NCBI GenBank assembly: GCA_964406605.1
Contig: CAYOSF010000001.1
Coordinates: forward strand, 124,001-188,000
Source: CAYOSF01 sp964406605
Lineage (GTDB): Bacteria > Chloroflexota > Dehalococcoidia > DSTF01 > RBG-16-68-14
Length of the DNA stretch: 64,000 nt
Direction of reading: 5' to 3'
The notes below the pieces were generated by a model. It saw only the letters and a program-made list of their open reading frames with translations, ran no database searches and was not told the DNA's origin. Positions 34,613 to 43,470 of the stretch are shown here, in pieces (position 1 is the stretch's first letter; the number at the start of each line of letters is the position of its first letter). The position numbers and the translations under genes are program-made.

Positions 34613-34836
34613 GATGCCCGGCGGAACGGCGGTGGTGTCGACGTTTGCTCAGGCGTGATCGGTTGGGAGATTCCGGCGGCGGGGGCCTCGCCTGAGCCCC
34701 AGCGTCACGTGAGGCTCGCACTTCCACGAGGCAAGTGTTTTCGTCGCAATCCGCGGCGGGAGCGCCGGCGCTGAGCTGGAGTATCGCTCCCGAATCTTCC
34801 GCTGGCAACGTCGGTTTGCTATAGTCGAGCAGCACC

Positions 34837-35607
34837 ATGCCGAAACGGCAACCGAAGCGCAGACGCAAGCGCTACCAGCCTGGAAGCGCCTATGCCGGTG
34901 ATGTCCGGCCAACGGGTGTGCTCAGCCTGTTCAGCGACCCAAGGACCATTCGGGTTGTGTTCATCCTCATGGCATTGGCGATGGCGGGTGGTGGGATAGG
35001 CACCGTTATTGGCAGGGGAGTGCTCGGGAACAGAAACAGCAAGTCGTCGGATCTTATTCCTCCGACAGCCGAGCCGGGTGCGACGGCCGAGCCCACCGAA
35101 GGCACTGAGGTGAAGCAGTACGACGCGCCGCCGCCGATGGCGATAGACCTGAACAAGCGCTATGTCGCGACCATCAAGACGGACCTCGGTGACATTGAGG
35201 TGGAGCTGCTGCCGGACAAGGCGCCGCAGACGGTGAACAACTTCGTCTTCCTCGCCCGGGACGGCTTCTACGACGGTCTCATCTTCCACAATGTGGTGGA
35301 GGGTTTCTCGGTGACGGCCGGCGACCCTGCCTGCACGGCGGAGAAACCTTCCTGTCGTGGTGACGGAGGCCCAGGCTACACTATCCCGGATGAACTGAAC
35401 GATACTCACTTCCAGGCGGGGGTGGTGGGCATGGCCACCCGGCGGGACCAGCCCGACTCCGGGGGCAGTCAGTTCTTCATCGCCCTTACCGAATCGGAGC
35501 AGTTCAACCAGTTCACAGCGTTTGGCAGGGTTACCTCTGGTCTGGACGTGGCGCAGCGGGTGGTGGTGGGCACCGTGATCGAGACGATCGAGATTCAAGA
35601 GCAGTAG
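34837..35607 (+). CDS. membrane-anchored cyclophilin-type peptidyl-prolyl isomerase
   Basis: This 256-residue protein has a basic N-terminus (KRQPKRRRKRYQ), one transmembrane helix (about residues 42-62), a Ser/Thr/Glu linker, and a cyclophilin domain with ATIKTDLGDIEVELLPDKAP, HNVVEGFSVTAGDP, and PDSGGSQFFIAL. The catalytic domain should lie outside the membrane, where it would fold exported proteins. Cyclophilin key segments are present. It stands alone, with a weak TATAGT box about 15 bp before the start. Confidence 0.9.
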   Translation: MPKRQPKRRRKRYQPGSAYAGDVRPTGVLSLFSDPRTIRVVFILMALAMAGGGIGTVIGRGVLGNRNSKSSDLIPPTAEPGATAEPTEGTEVKQYDAPPPMAIDLNKRYVATIKTDLGDIEVELLPDKAPQTVNNFVFLARDGFYDGLIFHNVVEGFSVTAGDPACTAEKPSCRGDGGPGYTIPDELNDTHFQAGVVGMATRRDQPDSGGSQFFIALTESEQFNQFTAFGRVTSGLDVAQRVVVGTVIETIEIQEQ

Positions 35608-35678
35608 CAAGAGCTGACCGCAGGGTGCGGGGCAGGTCTCTTTCGGGGCCGCTCCGCGTTCGCGCCGCGCCCAGACAG

Positions 35679-35906
35679 CTATGGAGGGGGCGGCGCTTTC
35701 GATCGCTCAGCCGTCCGTTCCACCAGGCGCATCAGAGCGTAGAACGGGAGGGCCAACGCGAGCGAGATGAGGCCCAGAACCCAGGCGGCGGCGATGAGGA
35801 GGAAGATGCCGAAGGCTATGGTGACGGACATGCCGAGCACTGAGACTATGCGTACGAGCGCAACATACGTGGGGACCTGAGGGCGGTCTTCGGGGGGGCC
35901 TGCCAT
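35679..35906 (-). CDS. small membrane protein, unknown
   Basis: This 75-residue protein has an N-terminal hydrophilic part, two adjacent hydrophobic segments (about 17-55) and a basic, proline-rich tail. Composition is that of a real two-helix membrane protein, but no motif is recognised. ATG at 35906 is chosen over a GTG one codon earlier. It is convergent with the cyclophilin gene. Confidence is limited by its size. Confidence 0.45.
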   Translation of the reverse strand: MAGPPEDRPQVPTYVALVRIVSVLGMSVTIAFGIFLLIAAAWVLGLISLALALPFYALMRLVERTAERSKAPPPP

Positions 35907-36085
35907 CACGGATTCATGCTAGCTTGCGTGGCCGCCCTTCTGCCAGCAGCGCGCCGTGCAGGCGTGGTGGGGCCGCGAGCCGGCGTCTTCCGAAGCGAAG
36001 TAGCGTTCACGCTCTCGCCCGATGATCGCCGCGGACGGCGGTGTTTTGGCGAGCAGTCTGCCGAATAGCGTAGAATGGTGCCGCC

Positions 36086-37435
36086 ATGGAGCCGCGCATC
36101 CAGTACGCGCAGACCAAAGACGGCGTGAGCATCGCCTTCTCGACCACGGGAGGAGGGCAGCCTCTGGTACACATGCCGCACCGCGTGTTCAGCCACTTCC
36201 AGCGAGAGTGGCAGTACGCCGAGCAGCGGCGTTGGTACGAGAGCCTCGCTCGGCGGTACACACTGATCAGGTACGACCATCGGGGCAGCGGGCTCTCCCA
36301 GCGGGATATCGAGGGCCTCTCGCTGGAGAAGCTGGCTCTGGATCTGGACGCGGTCGTGGACAGCCTCGGCTTGAGCAGCTTCTCGGTGTTTGCGCCGTTC
36401 CGGTCGGGGCCGACGGCGATCATGTACGCCGCCGAACACCCGGAGCGGGTCGCGCGGCTTGTGCTCATGAACACCTACGCGCGTGCCTCCGACTTCCCAC
36501 GGTCGCCGCGACAGGGGGCCATACTCGGTCTGATCGATACGGATTGGGACCTCTTCACGGAAACGTTCGCGCACGAGGTACTTGGGTGGTCCGCGGGAGA
36601 CGAAGCGCGACGTATCGCCGCCTGGATGCGAGAGAGCATCACGCCTGAGGTGTACCGGGAGTTCGAGGCGATCAGGACTGCGGATGTCTCGCATCTCCTA
36701 GCCAAGGTCCAGACGCCCACACTGGTCATTCAGGGGAGTCACGTTCCGCTTGAGGCGGGTGTCGGCGGCCGTCTTGCCTCGCAGATCCCAGGCGCTCGAC
36801 TGGTGATAACGGAGGGGGAGTATAAGGCGCCGTTCCGCGGGGACACCGAGCCTCTGCTGCGCGCCATAAGCGAGTTCCTGGCCGAGGATCGTGAGAGGCC
36901 AGCGAGCACGGGTTCAGCGCCGGTTGGGGTCGTCACTGTGCTCTTCACCGACATGAAGGGTTCCACTGCGATCACGCAGCGCCTCGGCGATGCCAAGGCC
37001 CAGGAGTTGCTGCGCACGCACAACATCATCGTCCGCGATGCGCTAGAGCTCCATGGAGGTACTGAGATCAAGCACACGGGAGACGGCATCATGGCGGCGT
37101 TCCCCTTCGCCTCGCGGGCGCTGGACTGCGCGGTCGCCATTCAATCGGCGGTGGCCGCGCGCGTGGAACGGCAACCGGAGCTGCCCTTGTCCGTGCGCAT
37201 CGGCCTGAACGCCGGTGAGCCGGTGGCCGAGGAGGAGGACCTGTTTGGCGCATCGGTGCAACTGGCGCGACGCATCTGCGATCATGCCGAGCCGGGCCAG
37301 ATAGTGGCTTCGAACGTGGTGCGAGAATTGGCCGCCGGCAAGGGGTTTCTCTTCGCCGACAGAGGAGATGCGGCGCTCCGCGGGTTCGAGGACCCCGTGC
37401 GGCTCTATGAAGTACGGTGGCGGGAGGAAAGCTAA
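36086..37435 (+). CDS. alpha/beta-hydrolase-like domain fused to adenylate/guanylate cyclase
   Basis: This 449-residue protein has an N-terminal alpha/beta-hydrolase-like domain (1-265) and a C-terminal class III cyclase domain (about 282-449). The cyclase metal-binding aspartates are in VTVLFTDMKGST and KHTGDGIMAAF, so it may be active. In the hydrolase part the nucleophile elbow normally written GxSxG reads FAPFRSG (102-108), the acid position lies in IQGSHVPLEAG, and the histidine loop reads TEGEYKAP, so no Ser-Asp-His triad is visible. It looks like a ligand-sensing pseudo-hydrolase regulating cyclic nucleotide production. CRP-type operators elsewhere in the window make cAMP/cGMP signalling plausible. 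Confidence 0.82.
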   Translation: MEPRIQYAQTKDGVSIAFSTTGGGQPLVHMPHRVFSHFQREWQYAEQRRWYESLARRYTLIRYDHRGSGLSQRDIEGLSLEKLALDLDAVVDSLGLSSFSVFAPFRSGPTAIMYAAEHPERVARLVLMNTYARASDFPRSPRQGAILGLIDTDWDLFTETFAHEVLGWSAGDEARRIAAWMRESITPEVYREFEAIRTADVSHLLAKVQTPTLVIQGSHVPLEAGVGGRLASQIPGARLVITEGEYKAPFRGDTEPLLRAISEFLAEDRERPASTGSAPVGVVTVLFTDMKGSTAITQRLGDAKAQELLRTHNIIVRDALELHGGTEIKHTGDGIMAAFPFASRALDCAVAIQSAVAARVERQPELPLSVRIGLNAGEPVAEEEDLFGASVQLARRICDHAEPGQIVASNVVRELAAGKGFLFADRGDAALRGFEDPVRLYEVRWREES

Positions 37436-37479
37436 TGTGACCGCGCACCCGAGTGCGTGAGGTTCTGGGAGGTTGAAGC

Positions 37480-38454
37480 ATGGAAGTTGTGACCGAAGGA
37501 AGTGCAGAGTACCTGAAGGTCGACCCCGACGCCTTTCGGGAGTGGGTGAGGGACCACAAGTCTCGGGCTCTCGAGAGCAAGCTCATGAGCGAGCACGACG
37601 CCGTGGCCAAGCTGGTGGACGACGGTGACTACATCGTCTGGGACTGCGCCGAGGGGATGCGGGGCCCCATGTCGCTGCTGAGGGAGATTATCCGGCAGAA
37701 GAAGAAGGACATGTGGTGCGCGGGCAAGTTCACCTTCTTCATCCCCTCCATGCTGGTGGCCGCCGGCTGCATCAGCAAGGCCGATATGGGCTTCTTCGTG
37801 GGCTGGGGAGTCGGCATCAACAAGGCGGTGCAGGAGGGAAGGCTCAAAGTCTACGAATACGGCAACACGGTGATGACGATGCGCCTGAAGGCGGGGGCCT
37901 TGGGACTGCCCTACATGCCGATGCGCATCCTCGGCGGGACGGATACCTTCCGATACTCGGCCGGCAGGATCATCGAGGACCCCTTCACCGGCAATCCTCT
38001 CGTGGCGATGCCTGCCCTCAACCCGGACGTCGCCATTATCCACGTGCACCAGGCCGACATCTACGGCAACGCCCGCGTGTTCGGCACCGGAACGGCGCAC
38101 GTCGAGTCTGCTCTGGCATCCCGCAAGGTCATCCTCTCGGCCGAGGAGATCATCGATACGGAGGAGATCCGGCGCGATCCAGGCAGGACTGCCATTCCCT
38201 ACTACGCGGTCGATGCGCTGGTGCACGCGCCGTTCGGCGCCTATCCGGGCGAGTGCGCGGGCTACTACGCCTCGGACACAGCGCACATCATCGAGGTGGC
38301 GATAGCGGACAGAATGGACACCTGGGACCAGTATCTGGAGAAATGGGTCTACAGCATGCCGACCCACGAGGAGATGCTGGAGAAGCGAGTCGGGATGGCG
38401 AAGCTCAAGGAGATGCTGGGGCGAGCGACGATTAAGGAGGGTTATCGGGCATGA
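37480..38454 (+). CDS. CoA-transferase subunit A (glutaconate CoA-transferase-like)
   Basis: This 324-residue protein has the family I CoA-transferase alpha-subunit features: SLLREIIRQKKKDMW, the GRLKVYEYGNTVM segment, and a conserved PDVAIIHVHQADIYGN near the middle. It has GGAGG before the ATG and overlaps the following subunit by 4 bp (ATGA). It would transfer CoA between acyl groups with subunit B. The substrate is not clear; the neighbouring hydroxyacid dehydrogenase and aldolase suggest a dicarboxylic or hydroxy acid. Confidence 0.85.
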   Translation: MEVVTEGSAEYLKVDPDAFREWVRDHKSRALESKLMSEHDAVAKLVDDGDYIVWDCAEGMRGPMSLLREIIRQKKKDMWCAGKFTFFIPSMLVAAGCISKADMGFFVGWGVGINKAVQEGRLKVYEYGNTVMTMRLKAGALGLPYMPMRILGGTDTFRYSAGRIIEDPFTGNPLVAMPALNPDVAIIHVHQADIYGNARVFGTGTAHVESALASRKVILSAEEIIDTEEIRRDPGRTAIPYYAVDALVHAPFGAYPGECAGYYASDTAHIIEVAIADRMDTWDQYLEKWVYSMPTHEEMLEKRVGMAKLKEMLGRATIKEGYRA

Positions 38455-39338
38455 GTGTGGCAAAGCAAGCGGTAGGGACTCCGAGCACGAGGTTCAGCGA
38501 GCGGGAGTTCGAGATCTGCGTCACTGCCCGCATGATCGAGGACGGTAGGACGTACTGGGTGGCCATCGGAGGCGGGCCCCTGTATGCGATCCTCCTGGCC
38601 AAGAAGCTCTACGCGCCGATGGCCATGTACACGACCGAGGACGGGGTGATCGCGCCGGAGCCCGCGATGCCTCTCGACCCCATGATCACCGGCGTCGCGA
38701 CCAGGCCTAACTACAGGGCGCTCATGTGGAGCACCATGAACGGGCTCACCGAGCACGCCCAGTTGGGCTACATGGACTACGGTATCCTCAACAGCCTGCA
38801 GGTGGACCCGTACGGCAACATCAACTCCACCTGGATCGGCGCCTATCCCGATGAGGGGCGGCGGATGAATGGTCCTGGCGGCGCCGACGCTATCGCTTCG
38901 CTGTGCTGGCGGGTGATCTTGATGGTGGACCAGCAGAAGCGCAAGTTCATTCCGAAGGTGGATTTCATCTCCTCGCCCGGGTTCTTGGACGGGGAGACGG
39001 AGGCCCGAGAGAAGGTGGGCCTGCCCCGGGGTACGGGACCGTGGCGCGTCGTGACGCCGTGGGCCGTCTTCGACTACGAGGAGAAGAGCCATCACCTGCG
39101 GCTGATCGCCAGGGGCCCGTTCGTCACCGAAGAGCAGATACAGGAGGAGATGGATTTCAAGCCTCTGGTGGCAGACGAGGTGGAGGTGCTGGACCTGCCG
39201 ACCGAGGAGGAGCTGCTGATCCTGCGGGCGGAGCTGGACGTGCGGGGCCAGACCACGGGCGTCGGTCGCTGGGTGGAACAGAAGGAGGACGGATCGTGGC
39301 ACTTCTGGGAGGAAAAGGGCGGGATGGCCATGATCTAG
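38451..39338 (+). CDS. CoA-transferase subunit B
   Basis: This 295-residue protein has the beta-subunit pattern of family I CoA-transferases. The active-site region TEDGVIAPEPAMPL corresponds to the S/T-E-N-G loop with the catalytic glutamate, and DYGILNSLQVDPYGNINSTWIG is a well-conserved stretch. Overlap with subunit A (ATGA) and an AAGGAGG before the start support a translated pair. The C-terminal third is acidic. Confidence 0.85.
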   Translation: MSVAKQAVGTPSTRFSEREFEICVTARMIEDGRTYWVAIGGGPLYAILLAKKLYAPMAMYTTEDGVIAPEPAMPLDPMITGVATRPNYRALMWSTMNGLTEHAQLGYMDYGILNSLQVDPYGNINSTWIGAYPDEGRRMNGPGGADAIASLCWRVILMVDQQKRKFIPKVDFISSPGFLDGETEAREKVGLPRGTGPWRVVTPWAVFDYEEKSHHLRLIARGPFVTEEQIQEEMDFKPLVADEVEVLDLPTEEELLILRAELDVRGQTTGVGRWVEQKEDGSWHFWEEKGGMAMI

Positions 39339-39514
39339 GGCGGAGCAGGGCCCGGGTGGTCTCTGTTCGCATTTCGATAGAGAAGATGGGCAGCGAGAGC
39401 GGGCGGCGTGGCGCCGCCCGCAGCCGCGAGCCTTCCAGCAACGACGCGGAAGCTTTGGACGACGTTGCACGGCCGGCGGGCCGGCGTGACACGTGCGGGG
39501 GAGAGGACCAGTAG

Positions 39515-40513
39515 ATGACTTCGAAACAAGCCCCACGAGTCTTCGTGGCCGTACATCTGTCGGACGAGGAGATGGCGCGCATCGAGGCCGAGTGCTCGGT
39601 TCGGCGCTACGAAGGAAGAGGTATGCCATCGAAGAGCGAGCTCGTCGAGGGCGTGGCGGACGCTGAGGGGCTCCTCGGCAGCGCCATACTGCCCGTCGAT
39701 GCTGAGCTGTTGGAGTCGGCACCCTCGCTGCGGGTCGTCTCCAACGTCGGGGTCGGCTACGACAGGGTGGATCTCGAGGCGGCCACCAGACGGGGCGTCG
39801 TTGTCTGCAACACGCCCGGCGTGCTAAGCGCAGCGGTGGCCGACCTGACGATTGCGCTCATCATCTCGCTGGCCAGGCGGATTCCAGAGGCCGACCGGTT
39901 CGTGCGCGAGGGCAACTGGGTCCCGGGGAAGTTCGTGGGTTTGGGCATGGACATCGTCGGCAAGACGCTGGGCATCATCGGTCTGGGACGGATCGGGCGA
40001 GCGGTGGCGCTGCGGGCGCACGCGTTGGGCATGGACATATGCTTCCACGACAAGTTCCGCGTCGAGGCCCTGGACTCCGCGTTCTGGCGCTACCGGGAGC
40101 TGGACGACCTGCTGCGAGAATCGGACTTCGTGACGCTGCACGTGAACCTGACGGAGGAGACGACGAAGTTCATCGGTGGACGCGAGCTGGGGCTGATGAA
40201 GCGCAGCGCCTACCTGATCAACACGTCGCGGGGTCCGGTGGTGGATCAGGCGGCGCTCGCGAGCGCGCTACGGGAGGAGCGCATCGCGGGGGCAGCCCTG
40301 GACGTCCTGGAACGGGAGCCCCCGGACCCGGACGATCCCATCTTGGGGCTGCCCAACGTTGTCATCGTGCCTCACATCGGCTCGGCGACCCGCGAGACGA
40401 GGCAGGCCATGGTAGATCTGGCGATCAGCAATCTACTGTCGGCGCTGCGAGGAGAACTGCTGGACTGCATCGTTAACACGGAGGTCGTGGGCACCAAGAC
40501 ACACGCAAGGTGA
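39515..40513 (+). CDS. D-2-hydroxyacid dehydrogenase (glyoxylate/hydroxypyruvate reductase-like)
   Basis: This 332-residue NAD(P)-dependent enzyme has VSNVGVGYDRVDLEAA, the nucleotide motif GIIGLGRIGRAVA, the catalytic arginine in LINTSRGPVVD, the glutamate in LEREPPDPDDP and the histidine in VPHIGSATRET. It belongs to the D-isomer-specific 2-hydroxyacid dehydrogenase family. It is preceded by GAGAGG and a 176-bp gap after the CoA-transferase genes. Likely substrates are glyoxylate, hydroxypyruvate or a 2-ketogluconate; the sequence does not choose. Confidence 0.9.
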   Translation: MTSKQAPRVFVAVHLSDEEMARIEAECSVRRYEGRGMPSKSELVEGVADAEGLLGSAILPVDAELLESAPSLRVVSNVGVGYDRVDLEAATRRGVVVCNTPGVLSAAVADLTIALIISLARRIPEADRFVREGNWVPGKFVGLGMDIVGKTLGIIGLGRIGRAVALRAHALGMDICFHDKFRVEALDSAFWRYRELDDLLRESDFVTLHVNLTEETTKFIGGRELGLMKRSAYLINTSRGPVVDQAALASALREERIAGAALDVLEREPPDPDDPILGLPNVVIVPHIGSATRETRQAMVDLAISNLLSALRGELLDCIVNTEVVGTKTHAR

Positions 40514-40568
40514 GCGTGCCCGCATCGGCTCGCCGCAGAAGAGCCGTATAGAGCGCCGCGGCGGAGCG

Positions 40569-40584
40569 CGCCCGCCGGCGGGCG
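40569..40584. terminator. palindrome between convergent genes
   Basis: CGCCCGCCGGCGGGCG is a perfect 8+8 palindrome in the 75-bp gap between two convergent genes. It could stop transcription from both sides. There is no T-run, so this is tentative. Confidence 0.4.
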
Positions 40585-40588
40585 GGCG

Positions 40589-41440
40589 TTAGCGGAACGG
40601 GAAGAGCGGAAGCCCCGCAGTCTCCAGGTCGAAGGCAAGGACGCGCTCGCCGCGGGAATCCGTCACGAAGAGCGTGCGTCCGTCAGGGCCACCGAAGCAG
40701 CAGTTGGTGGGCATGGAGCTGTCGCCGGACGGGAGGCGCTCGATGCAGTGGCCCTGCGTGTCGAAGACCTGCACCTGCTCCGCCAGCGTCGCCGCCACGT
40801 AGAGACGGCCTTCAACGTCAAAGCACATGCCGTCCGGGAAGCCGGGGTCGATGCGGCAGAACTCCCGCGGCTCCCCAAGCCCGGCGCCCGTGACGGGGTA
40901 GACGAGCACCCGCTGGCCCAGCGTCTCGGCGACGTAGAGCTGCGAGGCGTCCGGTCCGAAGGCGATGCCGTTGGTGTATGCCGGACCCTCCGCAAGGCAC
41001 TCGGGCGCCCCGTCGACAGTCATGGCGAAGACGCGGCCGGGCAAACGGCCGGCCACTTCCGCGGGACCTCGGGGGTCGGTGAAGTAGAGGCGGCCGTCGG
41101 GCCCGAAGCAGCAGTCGTTCGGGGCCTCCAGGCCCTCAGCCAGGTGACGCACGGTGTCCCCTTCGACGACCTGTATACCGGGCGAGGTGGGCTCGGCCCG
41201 AAGCTCCTCCTTGGCCTGCATCCCGCCGTTCTGGGCGACGTACAGCGTTCCTTCCTTGCCCTCGGTCATCCCGTTGGGCCCGCCCTTGGTGTCAGCCACG
41301 ACGCGCGCACCGCCAGAACCGACCTGGTAGATCACCCCTTGCCTGATCGACGTGACGAGCAGCCGTCCGTCGGTGGTCCAGACGGGCCCCTCAGTGAATC
41401 CTAGACCTTCGCCGACGACGCGAGGTGATGCCGTTGCCAT
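40589..41440 (-). CDS. SMP-30/gluconolactonase-like protein
   Basis: This 283-residue protein has the repeated blade pattern of a six-bladed beta-propeller lactonase: GLGFTEGPVW near the N-terminus (metal glutamate in TEGP), GPNGMT, ANAPNDC-type (here APNDCCFGPDG), then YTNGIAFGPD and PDGMCFD. These are the metal-binding loops of SMP-30/gluconolactonases. It should hydrolyse sugar lactones. It shares its strand with the aldolase at 41467, 26 bp upstream, suggesting a small catabolic operon. Confidence 0.87.
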   Translation of the reverse strand: MATASPRVVGEGLGFTEGPVWTTDGRLLVTSIRQGVIYQVGSGGARVVADTKGGPNGMTEGKEGTLYVAQNGGMQAKEELRAEPTSPGIQVVEGDTVRHLAEGLEAPNDCCFGPDGRLYFTDPRGPAEVAGRLPGRVFAMTVDGAPECLAEGPAYTNGIAFGPDASQLYVAETLGQRVLVYPVTGAGLGEPREFCRIDPGFPDGMCFDVEGRLYVAATLAEQVQVFDTQGHCIERLPSGDSSMPTNCCFGGPDGRTLFVTDSRGERVLAFDLETAGLPLFPFR

Positions 41441-41466
41441 GCGAGCCTTCCTTCCTGGTTCTGCCT

Positions 41467-42252
41467 CTACCGGTATACGGGCTGCCCGGAAGGGCCGGCC
41501 TCCCTCAACGAGCGCAGGTCACGGGCGGCGGCCCCCGCGAGCGATCCTATGTCGGAGGAGATGGTGATCATTCGGTAGCCGGCCTCCTGGTGTTTGGGCG
41601 CCAGGGCGGCGGAGGCGTGAATACCGGCGGTAATGCCGCGTTCCCGGCAGGCCCGTGCGATGGCGAGGCGGGCCTCCTGGAACGACGGGTCGTCGTGGTC
41701 CATGCGCGGCGGCAGGCCCAGCGTGAGGCTCAGGTCGGACGGGCCCACGTAGACGGCGTCGATGCCCGGCACGTCCAAGATCTCATCGAGGTGGGCGAGC
41801 GCCGTCTTCGTCTCCACCATGGGGATGCAGGCGATCTCCTGATTGGCATGCTCCACGTAGTCCGGGCCTCCATAGTACGCCGCGCGGACCGGCCCGAAGC
41901 TGCGAGAGCCGTCGGGGACATAGCGACAGGCGCCGACCGCCGCCTCCGCGTCCTCCCGGCTGTTCACCATCGGAATGATCACGCCGTAGGCGCCGGCATC
42001 CAGTATCTTGCCGATGATGCCGGGCTCGTTCCAGGGCACCCGGGCGAAGGGGATCGTTTCGGTGGTGGAGATGGCCTGGAGCATCGTGACGGCGGTCTGG
42101 TAGTCGATGACGCCATGCTGCATGTCGATGCACAGCCAATCGAACCCCAGGTGGGCCATCACCTCGGCGGAAAAGGCGCTGGGGATGGAGAGCCAGGCGC
42201 CGTACGTTACCTCTCCCTCGCGCCAGGCACGCTTGACGCTGTTCTCGCGCAT
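41467..42252 (-). CDS. HpcH/HpaI-family aldolase
   Basis: This 261-residue protein has the class II aldolase features GFDWLCIDMQHG, PFARVPWNEPGIIGKILDAGA, the metal-binding glutamate in IPMVETKTAL, and DAVYVGPSDLSLTLG. The family cleaves 4-hydroxy-2-oxo acids or 2-dehydro-3-deoxyglucarate to pyruvate plus an aldehyde. GGAGG lies 6-7 bases before the ATG. With the gluconolactonase, dehydrogenase and CoA-transferase it suggests use of sugar acids or related hydroxyacids. Confidence 0.9.
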   Translation of the reverse strand: MRENSVKRAWREGEVTYGAWLSIPSAFSAEVMAHLGFDWLCIDMQHGVIDYQTAVTMLQAISTTETIPFARVPWNEPGIIGKILDAGAYGVIIPMVNSREDAEAAVGACRYVPDGSRSFGPVRAAYYGGPDYVEHANQEIACIPMVETKTALAHLDEILDVPGIDAVYVGPSDLSLTLGLPPRMDHDDPSFQEARLAIARACRERGITAGIHASAALAPKHQEAGYRMITISSDIGSLAGAAARDLRSLREAGPSGQPVYR

Positions 42253-42398
42253 GTGTCACCTCCCTGCTGGCTCCCGGGAACTTCGCTCGAACGAGTGTAG
42301 CAGGCCCCCCGTTGCTATGCCCAGCTAGGCTACGCGGATTGTAGGCGGTGCGAATTCGTCGGGGCGGGGGACCGCGGTGCCTGCGGGTCCGGTGGAAC

Positions 42399-43427
42399 CT
42401 AGCCCTCGGCGATGCTCCGGAGGGCGTCCGGCTGAAGGATGGTGATGTTCATCCGGCCAATGTCGATGTGACCTTCGTTGCGGAACTCGTTCAAGATGCG
42501 GGTGGTGGTCTCCCGATAGGTGCCCACCATGTCGGCCAGGTCCTGATGGGAGAGGCCGGTTACCCGCCGGTCACCGCCCTGGGCCAGCTCGAGCAGGGAG
42601 GCGGCGAGACGCGCTGGGACGCTCTTGAAGGCGACGTTCTCCAGGCGGGCCTCCACCTCCCGCAGCCGGCTCGCCATCAGCTCCATGAAGCGCAGGCCCA
42701 CCAGCGGCCTGGTCGTGATCAGATGCTCGATGTCTGAACGGCTCATGACGCACAGCGTGCAATCCTCCGCCGCCTCGGCGAAGCTGTCGTACATGCCCTG
42801 ACCGACCAGAGACATCTCCCCAAAGACGGAACCGGGCTCGATGGTGGCCGTGATCAGCTTCTTGCCATCGGGGTTGATGCGATAGAGGTTGACCCGGCCG
42901 CGCTTGAGGATGAAGAGCACCTCGCCCGTTTCGCCCGGCGTGTAGAAGACCTTGCCCTGCCGGCAAGTCGTCTTGGCAGTCACCCGGTCCAACTCCTCGA
43001 TCTCGCCAGGGCTGAGGTCTTGGAAGACAGCCGTCGCGGACAGGTAGCAGGCCTTGTCAGCCAGCGGCAACTTTGAGCCGCGAGATGGCGGCGGGGAGGT
43101 GCGAGTGGCGGCCATTCGGCCCTGGGTACTCATGGCTCCAGTGTACAGGAACCCCCGCTCTTCCAGGAACGATTCGATCTCGCGGCGGAGCCGGCCGGGA
43201 TCGGGATTCCCCAGCGAGAGTATCCGGCCGTCCAGCATGAAGGTAGGCACCGCGACTACGTCCTCGTGCGGGACCGGTGACTGGTCCATGTCCGTCACCC
43301 GGACCGCCAATTGGGGGTATTCGTTCTTCATTGCTGTTGCCAGGCCCAAGGCTCGCTCGCATGCCGGGCAACCTGTCGCGATGAAGACGTGAAGCTCGGC
43401 CCCACAATCACCCCTCATAGTTTCCAT
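42399..43427 (-). CDS. thioredoxin-like domain fused to a CRP/FNR-family regulator
   Basis: This 342-residue protein has an N-terminal thioredoxin/glutaredoxin-like domain (about 10-92) with CPAC at 20-23 and the cis-proline in AVPTFMLDGR (P61). A linker (about 93-120) leads to a cNMP-binding domain (about 130-240; GSVFGEMSL) and a winged helix whose recognition helix TYRETTTRIL keeps Arg305, Glu306 and Arg310, the residues used by CRP to read TGTGA. There is no stop between the parts, so it is a true fusion unless translation starts at Met99 (43133). Four cysteines outside CPAC (127, 155, 223, 226) add redox potential. It is divergent from the TlpA-like gene, with 43 bp between starts. Confidence 0.83.
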   Translation of the reverse strand: METMRGDCGAELHVFIATGCPACERALGLATAMKNEYPQLAVRVTDMDQSPVPHEDVVAVPTFMLDGRILSLGNPDPGRLRREIESFLEERGFLYTGAMSTQGRMAATRTSPPPSRGSKLPLADKACYLSATAVFQDLSPGEIEELDRVTAKTTCRQGKVFYTPGETGEVLFILKRGRVNLYRINPDGKKLITATIEPGSVFGEMSLVGQGMYDSFAEAAEDCTLCVMSRSDIEHLITTRPLVGLRFMELMASRLREVEARLENVAFKSVPARLAASLLELAQGGDRRVTGLSHQDLADMVGTYRETTTRILNEFRNEGHIDIGRMNITILQPDALRSIAEG

Positions 43428-43452
43428 TATGTCGGCGAGCCGTCCGCGTGTT

Positions 43453-43468
43453 TGTGAGGAGGATCACC
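43453..43468. promoter_or_regulatory. CRP-type operator in the divergent regulator/tlpA region
   Basis: TGTGA-GGAGGA-TCACC matches the CRP consensus at 9 of 10 core bases. It overlaps the Shine-Dalgarno AGGAGG of the TlpA-like gene and lies about 25 bp upstream of the thioredoxin-CRP start. It could be an autoregulatory site. Its overlap with a ribosome-binding site means chance similarity cannot be excluded. Confidence 0.45.
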
Positions 43469-43470
43469 TC

